Shown here piece by piece: positions 22,489-32,579 of a DNA stretch of 64,000 nt (positions within the stretch are counted from its first letter, which is position 1; each line of letters opens with the position of its first letter). The translations under genes were made by a program, and so were the position numbers. The notes under the pieces were generated by a model that saw only the letters and a program-made list of their open reading frames with translations, did no database searches and had not been told where the DNA came from. Source of the stretch: Notamacropus eugenii (lineage: Eukaryota > Chordata > Mammalia > Diprotodontia > Macropodidae); assembly GCF_028372415.1 (NCBI RefSeq), contig NC_092879.1, positions 70,228,412 to 70,292,411 of the forward strand. Direction: 5' to 3'.

Positions 22489-22539
22489 CAACGCAGAGTG
22501 GTTACGACTTCTATGGGAACTGTGAATATGCCAATCCAG
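22489..22539 (+). other. exon-like block of unknown origin
   Basis: A 51-bp block lies between ATTTACAG and a strong donor, CAG followed by GTAAGC. It contains several CG dinucleotides in a CG-poor setting. Frame 1 is open for 17 codons (QRRVVTTSMGTVNMPIQ) and frame 3 is also open; frame 2 contains a stop. I do not recognise the product. The polypyrimidine tract is weak, and the block overlaps the inferred antisense 3'UTR of CD99L2. It may be a non-coding or alternative exon, or chance. Confidence 0.25.
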
Positions 22540-23001
22540 GTAAGCACGGCTAGAATGCTGTTGAGAAGTTTGATGCAAATAGAATGAATTCTATTTGCCC
22601 TATGAAATGTTTTGTTTTTTTTTTAATCTTCTAAAATAGCTCCTGATGGTTCCATTTGAAGCTTTCTTCCTATTCAGCATAGGTCTCAGATCTGGAGTGG
22701 CAAGGAACCCTCAGTGATTGTTTCAAATCTCTCACAGTGTAGAGAAGGAAACTGAAATATTGACCCTTACCCCAAGTCATAGAGAGGTCCAGTGGGGACG
22801 AACCCCAATTGGCCTGGAGCCAATGAGAGCACCAAATTTCTTTGACAGATTTTTGCATCCTGCCCCTTGGACATGTGTTCAGGGCCTAGGACTGATTTTT
22901 TTAACTACAGTGTTACACTAATGCATTCAGTGATGGCCAAGAAAGCCATTTCTGCTACTTAATGTTCTCTGAATTAAAACAATAATCCCCTCTTGCCGTG
23001 T

Positions 23002-23024
23002 AAAAAAAAAAAAAAAAAAAAAAG
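23002..23024 (+). repeat. poly(A) run of 23
   Basis: An uninterrupted A run inside the inferred CD99L2 3'UTR (poly(U) in the transcript). Confidence 0.95.
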
Positions 23025-23897
23025 AGTAGTTTTTCTTTCTGAAGAGAAAACAAATTGGGAGGGCATCAAACCATGGTGCTTTCTCTATCCACTAGGCCAC
23101 ATTGTCTGTCTGTTGCCCCAGGTATTTTTTTAGTCACATTCTTTTACAGACATAAGAACGTTCCCAATGAACTAACCAGAAGTATTGTTATCTTTATCAC
23201 AAGCTCTTGCCACAAGATATAACTAAGTAAATAAATAATGCTACAGATACTTTTCTATAACTGATTTTTCTAGGATAGTACAGTAAAAAAAAAAACACCA
23301 TTTCCCACTGAGAAAGCTGAAGAGAGGTCAGGTTGCACATGCTTAAGACCACCCCCTCTAGTTTGGGGGGTGTGCTCAGGTTCCTATCTACTCCTAGGAT
23401 TTTTCTCACTCAGTGACCTCAGTACTGACGTGCATCCCTTTCTCAAGCTCAGTTTTTGTTTTTTGCTTTGTTCTATTGCTGTGTCAGCCCTGGCTACCTA
23501 AGTTCCTTACCTTATTTCAATGTTCCAACTGCACTAGAGAAGTATAGGCTTGGACTTCCTGGAGAGGATTGCTGTCTCTGAGTACAAGGGAGCCAGTGGG
23601 CCCTGGGAGCTAGAACAAATCTTGGCCTGGTTTTCATCACTTTCATTTTAGATGTATCTATTCCAGGAGAGGCTGGGCCAATTATCTCACAGCAGATCTG
23701 AGCAAACTGCACTTTTGTGACCCCAATCACTTTTACAGTAGTTTTTTCAGCTCAACATAAATAATCAAATCCTCCCCACCCAAAAAAAGCTTATGCCAAT
23801 AAGAAGCCAGTTAGTCCATAGAGCTGGAGAACAGCTTTCAATCCAAATTAAATAAGCAAAATTACAAGCATCTGAAATGTGTATATGTTCTGTGGAC

Positions 23898-23962
23898 TTA
23901 GATCTTTGGAGTTTCTTGGGAAGATTTCTCTGCAGATTGGGTTTGCAAAGCTGAATATTTAA
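23898..23962 (-). CDS. CD99L2: CD99L2 terminal coding exon, end of cytoplasmic tail
   Basis: Encodes (V)KYSALQTQSAEKSSQETPKI and stop TAA. The start matches the human CD99L2 tail VKYSTLHTQSAE. The end differs: human CD99L2 finishes with a proline-rich run and PEPARI, whereas here it is a short polar segment. The acceptor is TTTCCCAG. Two bases complete the valine codon begun in the previous exon (phase 1), then 20 codons and the stop, 65 bp in all. CD99L2 is a type I membrane glycoprotein involved in leukocyte transendothelial migration; this segment is intracellular. Confidence 0.93.
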
Positions 23963-24442
23963 CTGGGAAAAGACCAGAAAAGAGAAGTAGTTAGGTTAGA
24001 GGCCTAACTTAAAGAAGGCCAATAATGTCATTTTTGTCAGAGAAAGAAATAAGTGATATCTCTACTCAATCTTTTCTTCTACATACAGCCAATAACACCA
24101 AGGGATGACATAAACTAAACTTAGAATTATTCATATTCTATTGTGGATGTTTTTGGTTGAGAATACTATATTTCTATATATAAACTGAATTAGAATTTTT
24201 AGTGAAGCAAAGTATTTTCTGATCTATCCCCCCAAAATGAGATTCTCATAATTATTAGTACATGTATGTAATTTTAATCCAAACAAATTTAACATATATT
24301 AGCGGTGCATACTCAATTTTTCTTTATTTACAGATGGGATAGCCAATCAAAAAAGTTTGTAGATTACTCTAACCAACTAAGCAAACATCTCTCAACACTG
24401 GAGTTTTCCAAAGCTTAGGCAACGTTTAGAATGAACACTCAC
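23963..24442 (-). other. CD99L2: CD99L2 last intron (480 bp)
   Basis: Short AT-rich intron between donor GTGAGTG and acceptor TTTCCCAG on the minus strand. No repeat or gene recognised in it. Confidence 0.85.
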
Positions 24443-24508
24443 CTTGCGGTTCCTCAGTGGTCACACCTTCCAGGGTTTGTCCTTTGACATAGTCTGTATT
24501 GACACCCT
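24443..24508 (-). CDS. CD99L2: CD99L2 coding exon, juxtamembrane cytoplasmic tail
   Basis: A 66-bp exon encoding (Q)GVNTDYVKGQTLEGVTTEEPQ(V). It is collinear with the human CD99L2 segment GLNADYVKGENLEAVVCEEPQ. The acceptor is CTTCTTAG and the donor is AAG before GTGAGT. It is phase 1 on both sides, joining CAA-C from the upstream exon and G to the TT of the terminal exon. It is symmetric, so skipping would keep the frame. Confidence 0.95.
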
Positions 24509-26329
24509 CTAAGAAGTAGAAGAAAGGAGTATTAGTAACAGAAAGAGCAAACTATGAAAAACTACTGACCATACTATTAAAAAAACCACAGCTTCTTCAA
24601 AACCTTCAGATACACGAAGACAACAAAAGTTTAACAGTCAATGCTGAATGCCCCAAAATAGATTATTCATCGAAATAGGATTCTTAAAGGTATCCTATTT
24701 CAAAGAAAGAGACATTCCAAATGACAGGAGCTAGGCTGCAATCTGTTTCAGGCAGTTTGATACTTCATTTCCATGCTTGGCACATAGCTGAAGTAAGGTA
24801 AGCCAAATGGTAATGTGAGGGAGTCATGGCTGGGGTTCGTTGGGAAACGGTGACAAATCATACAGGTAAAGGCTATCGGTGATAAAGAGCTGCCCTCATA
24901 TCCCCATCTTTGCTTGTCAGCATCAGGAAGTGCTGCCCCAAATCTAGGCCTTCTTCAGACCACATCCCCAGTGACCCATGTGGAAACCTGTACTTCTTGC
25001 CTTTTTTGTCCTCTGAACATGGTGTCTGGGATGCTGGGCCAGAGAAGAGGGATGAATCAGCCTACATTGTAGAGGAAGACTCACTCCAAAAAGTTTCTAA
25101 GAAATGAAAGCAGCACTGAAAGGAAGAGGCCATATCTTATCTACAGGTACCCTGGGAAACCAAAATCCTGTAAATTAACAAATATAGGGGCCGGGCCAAA
25201 CCAAAAAAAGAAAAAGGGAGGAAAAAAGTTAAAAGAAGAAAAAATAAAGGCAGGGAGAAAAAGATAGTACTAAGTAGTGTAACCAGTGCACTGATATTGG
25301 ACTTTTTTAGGCTGCTGATGGGAGATGGTAGTGACCTTATCATCTTAGTCTGCAGGAAAATTCCTACTAAAATACATTCTTTCTCTAGCATCCTTTCAAA
25401 AAGCCCCTAATTCTTATCAAGTGCCCCTTTCCAACACATGGAAATGAAAATGAGATCTAATTTATGGGAACCAGCCTTCAGTTAAAACTCCACTGGAGAG
25501 TTTATTAACCTTCCCATACCTCATGGGAGCACAAGAAAGAAGAAAAATTCAGTGCAATATGGGCCTAGTCCAGGTAGTAAACAAGGATGTATTTGGTGAG
25601 CTAGTTACTTCTGAAGTGTGGCAGATTTAGACCAGCTCTTTCTGATACCCCAAGTTGCTGAAGGGAAGAAGCAAACAGGCTCATCACACTTTCCACGGTG
25701 ACTAGGCCATCCCCTTGGACAAAAGATTAAGCTGTTCCCTCTCTCTCCTCAATTGAGTTGGAATAGTAGTTCCAACGATCTTCCCAGTGCCTAGGGAGGA
25801 AGGCAGTGGTGCTTGCTGTCTTCTCTAAAGAGGCACTGGTAATGTCTTCTGACACGCAAGTCAGGTACTGCCTGCCTCCATCAGCCCTTACCTGGAAAGA
25901 CATGGAAATCTCTTCCCCATAGTGATCTCTCCTTGTCTCAACCCAAGCACGCATTGTTCCAAGGAGATGTTCCTTTCTGTCAAACATCAAATGCTTTTCA
26001 AAGGACAATGGATAAAAAAAAAAAAAGGCACAGGAAGAAGGTGGTTGCAACAGAAGAAATTGTGATTTGAGGCAATGGTGGGAGAGGGAGGAGCGGTGAT
26101 TAAGCAGGAGAAAGGAAATCAAGAGCCAAAGCACCATCTTTACCTTCACCCTCTGCAGCATCGGGGGATAAGGCATAAAGCTTACAAGCCTAGAACAAAA
26201 ACTTAAGACCACAATCAGCAAAACAGACTTGAGTTCCCAAGGAAGTCACTGACTACGTGTCATGACTTGGCTGTTTCTGTGTGTTCCTCTTTCCTGGGCA
26301 GCCAGGCATTTCTTTGGCTGCTGTGATCT

Positions 26330-26515
26330 AAGCCCGTGGTTCAAGAAATTATCATTGTGTGTACCTCATGTTCACTTTGGATACCTGTTGGATCTCCTTA
26401 TCCAGTGCATTTCCAAAGTCCTAGTGCAGCTCCTTGACATCAGAGACTTTGCTTTCGCTTTCTATGCAGTGCCTGGCACATAGCAAGTCTTTAATAAATG
26501 GACAAAGCTACCATG
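26330..26515 (+). mobile_element. L2 LINE tail
   Basis: CAGTGCCTGGCACATAGCAA and GTCTTTAATAAATGG are the classic L2 end. Confidence 0.7.
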
Positions 26516-26599
26516 TGAGATTGCAGGAATAAACACTTAGATTAAGCATAGTGTGGGGAGAGAGGTTGCTTGCACGTTGAAGAGTCAATAATTTTCTTT

Positions 26600-26685
26600 G
26601 AAGTTGTTACTTTAAATTTTTTTAAGTTCATCTGTTCCCTCCCTCCCCCCATCCTTAGATAATATAGCTTCTTGCAAGGTGGTTG
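26600..26685 (-). mobile_element. L1 3' end fragment, antisense
   Basis: T-rich start followed by AAGTTCATCTGTTCCCTCCC, the reverse of the L1 tail. Short and uncertain. Confidence 0.4.
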
Positions 26686-27029
26686 TCAGGATCTTACTAC
26701 CATCTACCCCCCAGGATTACTGAATGTGTGAGTTATCCTTAAGCTAAATGTGAGAAATTGCCAAGTAGAGCTGAGTGAGGATCTAAAGTCACCACACTAT
26801 TTCCAAAGTCCAAATGGCCCAAAAGAACAATCATAAGTATAGAAAGGTCGTCTACAACATCAGACATTAGCACTCAGTACTCCAAGACCTTTAAGGCCAA
26901 ATTATGAAGGAAAAATCTGATGGCAAGCAAAAAGAAAATTAAAACATTCTGTCTCATAGACTCACTGGAACACAGCCATTGATGCACTGTAGCTAGCCTA
27001 CTGAAAAGTAGTATGAACTTTGGCCACAA

Positions 27030-27485
27030 TGTCAGAAAACGGGGCATTCATAAAAATAGCACATCTTTTTGTAGTAGCAAAGAACAGGAAACTAAAGGCC
27101 AGTTACAGAAGGGCTGAGTAAGTTATGGTACAGGAATGTAATGGAAATCTTTTGTGCTATAAGAAATGATAAAAGGCCAAAGGGAGCAGAACAAGATATA
27201 CATACATATAGAACAAATTATATATATACAAGTTACACTATAACACTCATTGGAAAGATTTAAGAACTCTGATCAAGGCAATGGCCAATCACAATTCCAG
27301 GAGTGATAATGAAGCATGCTACTTACCTCCTGAGATAAAGTGATGGTAGACTTGGGGGAGAATGAGACATATTTTTGAACAATGTGGTAATAATCTATTT
27401 TACTTGAAATGTGTTTGTATTGTAAGGGTTTTTGTTTGTTTTCCTTCAGTAAGGGGGGAGCAGGATATAAGAGAAAATTGTATTT
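27030..27485 (+). mobile_element. L1 ORF2 end and 3'UTR, old subfamily
   Basis: TTTGTAGTAGCAAAGAACAG, GGAATGTAATGGAAATCTTT and GCTATAAGAAATGAT match the L1 ORF2 C-terminus (the MEYYYAIRND region). A 3'UTR follows that differs from the L1 at 40951-41400. Confidence 0.65.
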
Positions 27486-27639
27486 CTGTTATTAAAAATA
27501 AATGAGAACAACAAGTTTCAATACAGTTTGTGTTATCAGACCATATAGCCTAAATCCTGGCTGGCAAGTGCTTCCTTCCCAGAATCCTTCAGTTTGATCT
27601 CTGGGCCACACATCTTCCATGTCACTGGTGAACACATTT

Positions 27640-27765
27640 GGGTAGGGGTTCTGAACCTTTGCTGTATCACGGACCGCTTGGCCAGTCAGACTGGTGAAGC
27701 CCACGGACCACTTCATAGAATAATGGCTTTTAACGCATAAAAAACATAATATGGAGTTCATTTTT
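27640..27765 (+). mobile_element. hAT-like repeat, partial
   Basis: GGGGTTCTGAACCTTTGCTG, TATCACGGACC and ATAATGGCTTTTAACGCATA. The same order is seen at 36705-36870. Probably a non-autonomous hAT element; not named. Confidence 0.5.
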
Positions 27766-27934
27766 GTTGTTGTTCAGTTGAACAACTTGAAACATGTCTT
27801 CCTTCTTGTCTCCCACCCCAGCGTCCCACCAGGCCAGCACCCAGAGATGAAGAGGGCTGTGGTAGGAGCAGAGAGATATAGACAGGGAAAAGGCTGGAGA
27901 GCAGAGGAGCTCAGAAAGAAATGGGGGCCATTCA

Positions 27935-28075
27935 TCCACACATAAGGATCTCTGTGGGCCACATATTGGCTTAGTTTTAAAATGGAGTGTTTTAGTGTAT
28001 TTTCTCTGTTTTAGTGTATTTTTATTCATTTTGTTACATATTTTCTAATTCTATTTTAAATCTGATTTGGGCTAC
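27935..28075 (+). repeat. interspersed repeat, second copy of the 3046-3190 family
   Basis: ACATAAGGATCTCTGTGGGC, TTTTGTTACATATTTTC and ATTTTAAATCTGATTTGGGC follow the same order. Confidence 0.65.
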
Positions 28076-28119
28076 GCACAGGAATGTTGAGGGCTGGGCT
28101 GATACCTCTGCCCAACTTA

Positions 28120-28265
28120 AGAACAGCATTTATACAGCAGCTTAGGATGCACAAAACATTTTCTGTGTTTTACTTTATTTCATTTGATCCTCACAACAAC
28201 TCTGTGAGGTAAGTGTGATTACTGTCCCCAATCTATAGAAGAAACTGAGGCTGAGACAGGTGAAA
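28120..28265 (-). mobile_element. MIR-type SINE fragment
   Basis: CATTTGATCCTCACAACAAC, TCTGTGAGGTAAGTGTGATT and AAACTGAGGCTGAGACAGG are MIR CORE blocks in reverse. Confidence 0.7.
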
Positions 28266-28268
28266 TGA

Positions 28269-28400
28269 CTTGGGGAGAGATAGGAGGGAGGGAGGGAGAG
28301 GGGAGGAAAAGGAGAGATAGGGAAGATATTTCTCATATAAGGACAACCTAAGAAAACCCTAACTCTCCTCTCCTCCCTATCTCTCTCCTCCTCCCTGTCT
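28269..28400. repeat. purine-rich then pyrimidine-rich imperfect inverted repeat
   Basis: A GGA/GGGA-rich tract (28272-28325) is followed about 45 bases later by a CT-rich tract (28361-28400). The 12-mer GAGAGATAGGGA (28312-28323) is exactly complementary to TCCCTATCTCTC (28374-28385). Confidence 0.65.
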
Positions 28401-28539
28401 CTATGTCTACCTACCTACCCCTCTCTTGGTCACTCTCTATATACCTATATTTCTCTAAAGTCTTTCAGATAGATAGCTATCACCCAATCTTTATCTTTCA
28501 ATATTTCTCTATATGTATCTTTAAAACTATTTCTCTAAA

Positions 28540-28975
28540 ATTATTTGGGACAGATTAGAAAACAAGTAGATCAATGAAACTGAGTTGACAAGGAAAAGTC
28601 ATGAATAACTAAACTCGAAAAATTCTAAAAACATAACATATCTGGTAAAGAACTCCTTTTCTGATAGGAAATGCTGGAAAAAAAAACAAAGCAGTCTGAC
28701 AGAAATTAGGTTTAAACCAACACCCTACACCATATACCACAATGAACAGAAAATGGCTATTAAGATTACATCATAAAAAAATCAGAAGCAGAAAAGGTCA
28801 GATGCTTTCATTGTGAGTGGAGAGTAAGTTCTTAACAAAATAAAGGATAGAGGACGTGATAAAAAAATAAATTAGATAATTCCAATTACACAGAATTGAA
28901 AAGCTTTTGCACAAACAAAAATAATGAAATTGTAAAAAAGCTACAGGAAGGAAAAATAAAACGGGTACACTAGGA
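28540..28975 (+). mobile_element. L1 ORF2 fragment
   Basis: AGAAATTAGGTTTAAACCAA, CACCATATACCACAATGAAC and AATTGAAAAGCTTTTGCACA fit the L1 ORF2 region upstream of the C-terminal part seen at 59.7-60.1 kb. Frame is broken. Confidence 0.6.
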
Positions 28976-28989
28976 TCTCAGGCTTAGTA

Positions 28990-29500
28990 CTCAAAACTAG
29001 TCCAGCAACAGATGGACATCCAGAGCTGATCTGAGACTTAACCCCTACACAGCTGCCCAAGCCAGCAGTGTAAAGATTGCCAAGAGCACGTTGCAGCCAT
29101 CATCCTCTCACCCACAACAATATAAGGATCTCCCAATGAGTTCCGGATCATATTTAGCCCCAAGAGCTCACAAGCAAGGACAGCCACACCAAGTTGCCCA
29201 AGACTGCTGAAAGAAATATTAAACAAAAAGATAAAGAGCTATTAAGGGACTCGGAATCCCCACAAAGCCAGAGGCAGATAAATAACTCCAAAGCCTCAAA
29301 GAAGATGGCAGCTTCCCCACAAGATCATCTAGAATTCCTAAAAGAAATGATGGAAGAATTAAAAAATCGTAAGTGAAATGGGAACAACAGAGGAAAGGAC
29401 TGGAAAACAAATCAGACCTATGGAAGAGACTTGGAAAGAGAATTAAAAAGCTTAACCCAAAAAGTATAATATCCCAGGGCAGGAACTGGGGGGCATTGCC
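28990..29500 (+). mobile_element. L1 leader and ORF1-like fragment
   Basis: A frame at about 29.19-29.37 kb reads KKMAASPQDHLEFLKEMMEE, charged and coiled-coil-like, followed in another frame by similar KE-rich sequence. This resembles the N-terminal half of an L1 ORF1 of a different subfamily from the elements at 52-57 kb. Assigned by eye only. Confidence 0.4.
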
Positions 29501-29934
29501 TCAGGGAAAGAGGTTTGGACAAGAAATATATGTAGAAATAGAAATATATGAAGTACATGAAAATGGAGAGAGATTGAGAGCTGGATATAGAGAGCTGAAA
29601 GATAGAGACATAGATTACATTACATAGATCTGTCTAAAAAGTGGTAGAGATAAATGTAGGCATAAAGATGAGAGACTATGATGCACACAGGAAGAAACAT
29701 GCAAAAATGCATGTCTCTCAAGTAGAGACCATTTTTGCTTTTCTTTTTATATCAAATACTAAGCACATGCTTAATAAACGCTTGTTGGCTGAAGTGGTGA
29801 TAAAAACTGAGTGTAGAGAGAATGAGAGAAATAGAGATACAGAGAAAAAAACGTGAGTGTAGATAGCTATTTAAACTGAACAAGACTTTAAAAGAATATA
29901 TAGAAACAGGCAAAGTGAGAATTTCATAAAAGAG

Positions 29935-30255
29935 ATAACAAAGAGACCTGTAAGACCTAAGTCTAAAGCACTAAGCCTAGGTTGAAGTTTCTTCCAGGTC
30001 TTACAGTCTAAAATTTAGAGACTTAGGGAACGCAGGGATTTAGAGACTCAAGAAACTCACAAAATCAAAGAACTAAATTCCTAGCCTTGCAGTCTTAGAA
30101 GCCTAGATACCTCAACTCAGATCTGGATAACTTAAGACCCCCCCTCCCAAAAAAAAGACTACATCCAGGTTTATTAAAGTCTAAGACCTAGAGAACTAAA
30201 GACCTGAATCTAGAAAATTCAAGACCTAGGCTTAAGAGTTCTAGAAGCAGAGACC
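29935..30255 (+). repeat. CTAG/AAGACCT-rich low-order repeat
   Basis: The words AAGACCT and CTAG recur irregularly. CTAG occurs at 29977, 30081, 30103, 30188, 30210, 30226 and 30241, where about one is expected. No clear period. Confidence 0.5.
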
Positions 30256-30801
30256 CAGAGCAAGAGTCTCCAAAGTGGGAGCCATGCCACCATCTCACAC
30301 CATGTCACCAACCCACTTCCACCCTCCCCATGATAGCCAGTTGTTGGGTTTCTGTTCCTCAAATTCCCAACATCCTACTGCTGCTTGTGCAGTGTCTAGA
30401 GGCCACTTCATACTGAAAGCAATGCTGAAGCTGAACTACTGAGGCAAAGAGAGGCTCTTCAGAGACCCCTCAGCTTTCCAAGAAACAGAGCAAGCAATTC
30501 TTACAACAGGGGACAGTTTCAGACCCTGTAACACTACAGACAAGCAAGTTCCATGCACTTTGGCTGGAGGTGGGGCCCTCTCATGCCCTCTCTGGATTTT
30601 CTAGGAATCTAAGAAAGGTAATGGAAGAAACCAATGTCAGGGGGCACTGAGATAACAGAATTAAAAGTTGATACATAATGAAAGCTTCCCAGTCAGTCCC
30701 AAAGTCTAAGAGAAGAATTAGTGTTAAATGGTTGTGTGATGAATACAGCTGGAAGGAGTTTGCTCAAGGTCTTCTGTCTTTGCAAACATCTTGCTTTCAA
30801 A

Positions 30802-30885
30802 AGTAGTAGCAGTGGTGGTAGTAGTGGTAGTAGTGGTGGTGGTGGTGGTGGTAGTAATAGTAGTAGCAGCAGTAGCAGCAGCAGC
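30802..30885 (+). repeat. interrupted GTA/GTG/GCA trinucleotide repeat
   Basis: About 28 triplets of AGT, GGT and AGC in blocks; the last part is AGC-rich. It lies in a CD99L2 intron, so the leucine/proline frame it makes on the minus strand is not a gene. Confidence 0.9.
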
Positions 30886-30894
30886 TGATACTTA

Positions 30895-31135
30895 TACAAT
30901 GCTTTAAAGACTGCATAACATTTTACCAAAATCTCTTCTTATGCTAAGTACTTTACAAATATTACTTTAGTTGATGCTCACAACAACCCTGGGAGTAGGT
31001 GCTATTAATTATCCTCATTTTATAGGTGAGGAAACTGAGGCACAGCAAGTAGATATCTGAGGCTGCAATTAAACTCAGGACTCCTTAGCTCCAAATCCCA
31101 TGTTCTATCCACTCTACCACCTAGTTGCCTCTAAG
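30895..31135 (-). mobile_element. MIR/MAR-type SINE, antisense
   Basis: CTCACAACAACCCTGGGAG, GAGGAAACTGAGGCACAGC, TTAAACTCAGGACTCC and TCTACCACCTAGTTGCC in reverse SINE order. The trinucleotide repeat abuts it. Confidence 0.85.
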
Positions 31136-31479
31136 TAGAACCTGCGCATAAATCAACCACAGGAAGTTCCCCTGATCTACATTTGCCTCGCTACCACCGC
31201 AAACTATCAGGAAGCTGTAGCTACAGGATTCTGCACTGAGCCAGAAGGCTGGAGGGACCGTCCACACATTCCAATCCAGTTAGGACACTTTTTCGTCAGC
31301 GACCGAAACAAACCTCACACTCGTATCTCGAGATTCCCCTCACGCAGGCCCACAATACAATGTGACACAATTTATGCTTCTCAACAAATACTCATGTCCC
31401 AGGCTGCTGAGGGCCCACCATTTCCCAATATGCTTTTCTGATGGCTCAAATGAAGTCTCCTTGAAATTCATATTCATCT

Positions 31480-31735
31480 TTACCTCTCTTCCTAGTATTC
31501 ACGCTCTTAATCATGATCATTCCTGTCCAGGCTGCATTCCAACATTTCTCTACAATGTCCCTTCCTTCTGCTCCCTCCCCTTTAATGTGTTGTCTCCCCC
31601 AGATAAAACAGAAGCTCCTTGAGGACAGGTCAGAGACTGTTTTAGTTCCTACTTCTAATTTGTATCCCAAGAACTTAGCACAGTGTCCGGTACATCAAGA
31701 AGTGCATATTAATAAAGGCTTGTTGATTTGGCTTA
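31480..31735 (+). mobile_element. L2 LINE tail
   Basis: AGAAGCTCCTTGAGGACAGG, AACTTAGCACAGTGTCCGG and TTAATAAAGGCTTGTTGATT are the L2 end blocks. Confidence 0.85.
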
Positions 31736-32144
31736 TTGTGAATCTTTCATCAAAGCTCCTTTCACCTTATTACTGGTCCTTGCCTGAATATCATTTAAAG
31801 TTGTAAAAATATACCAGGGCCTTCACTGGAACAAGTGTGACTTGGCTTTGCCTACTGAGCCAATCTTTAAAGTCAACACGGTGATTTTAGTAAACGATTG
31901 TGAAATAATGCATTTTCACTTAAACAGGGGGAGCGTACATGCAGTGTGGCTATGACACAATGAAAGTGATTTTCAATAGACAATAGAACCTATACAACCA
32001 ACTGAATACCAATCAGTTGCCCAATATTGTCAATTCTACTTCAAAATCTCTGTCCTCTTCCCTCTACTCTCACAGCTACTCCCCTACTTCAGGCAGAGGA
32101 CCTCATATCTAGACTATGGCAACAGCCTGCTAATTGGCAAATTT

Positions 32145-32335
32145 GGACTAGAAGTCAAGAAAACCTTCCTAACAATCAGAGGCAATCAAAAGTGGAATGG
32201 CTGGGCACAAAAGATGATGTATGTCCAGTCCTTGGAGCTCTTGAAGCAAAAGCTGGAGGGCATTCATCAGGATGCCTCTGTACATGACTTAGACTAGATG
32301 CCTGTTTTGAGGTCCCTTCCAACTGTTAAATTCTG
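32145..32335 (+). mobile_element. L3/CR1 LINE tail
   Basis: AAAACCTTCCTAACAATCAG, AAAAGTGGAATGGCTGGG and GACTTAGACTAGATGCC follow the L3 end order. Confidence 0.75.
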
Positions 32336-32579
32336 TCAGTCACCAACTACAGACAGAGAATTATCAGGCCTTCCAATCTGTCCTGCCACTGTTCACTCAC
32401 GTTGCCACCATATCCCATATGAGATCACAACCCACAGTTTAAGAAGCCCTGCTCTAGATCTGACCATCTGTCCCATCACAATCTAGATCCCTGAGCAGTG
32501 CTTTCTAACCTGTCGATGTACCCTAAAGATCTTGGCCATTGAGGTTGTAGCCATAGCCACCTCAACCTAAGGACCAACA

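Larger units (their letters stand above)
22350..23897 (-). other. CD99L2: CD99L2 3' untranslated region (approximate end)
   Basis: Extends from the CD99L2 TAA stop to a canonical AATAAA on the minus strand (22370-22375), about 1.5 kb. It includes a 23-base A run at 23002-23024 and a weak MIR3/L3-like stretch at about 22690-22840. The end is inferred; an earlier ATTAAA also exists at 22622-22627. Confidence 0.45.

Noticed and set aside
25727..26221. Open frame of 164 codons on the minus strand in a CD99L2 intron
   Set aside because: No recognisable domain, no splice signals at its ends, and part is low-complexity serine/leucine sequence.
30693..30929. Poly-leucine/proline frame on the minus strand
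   Set aside because: It is a translation of the trinucleotide repeat.
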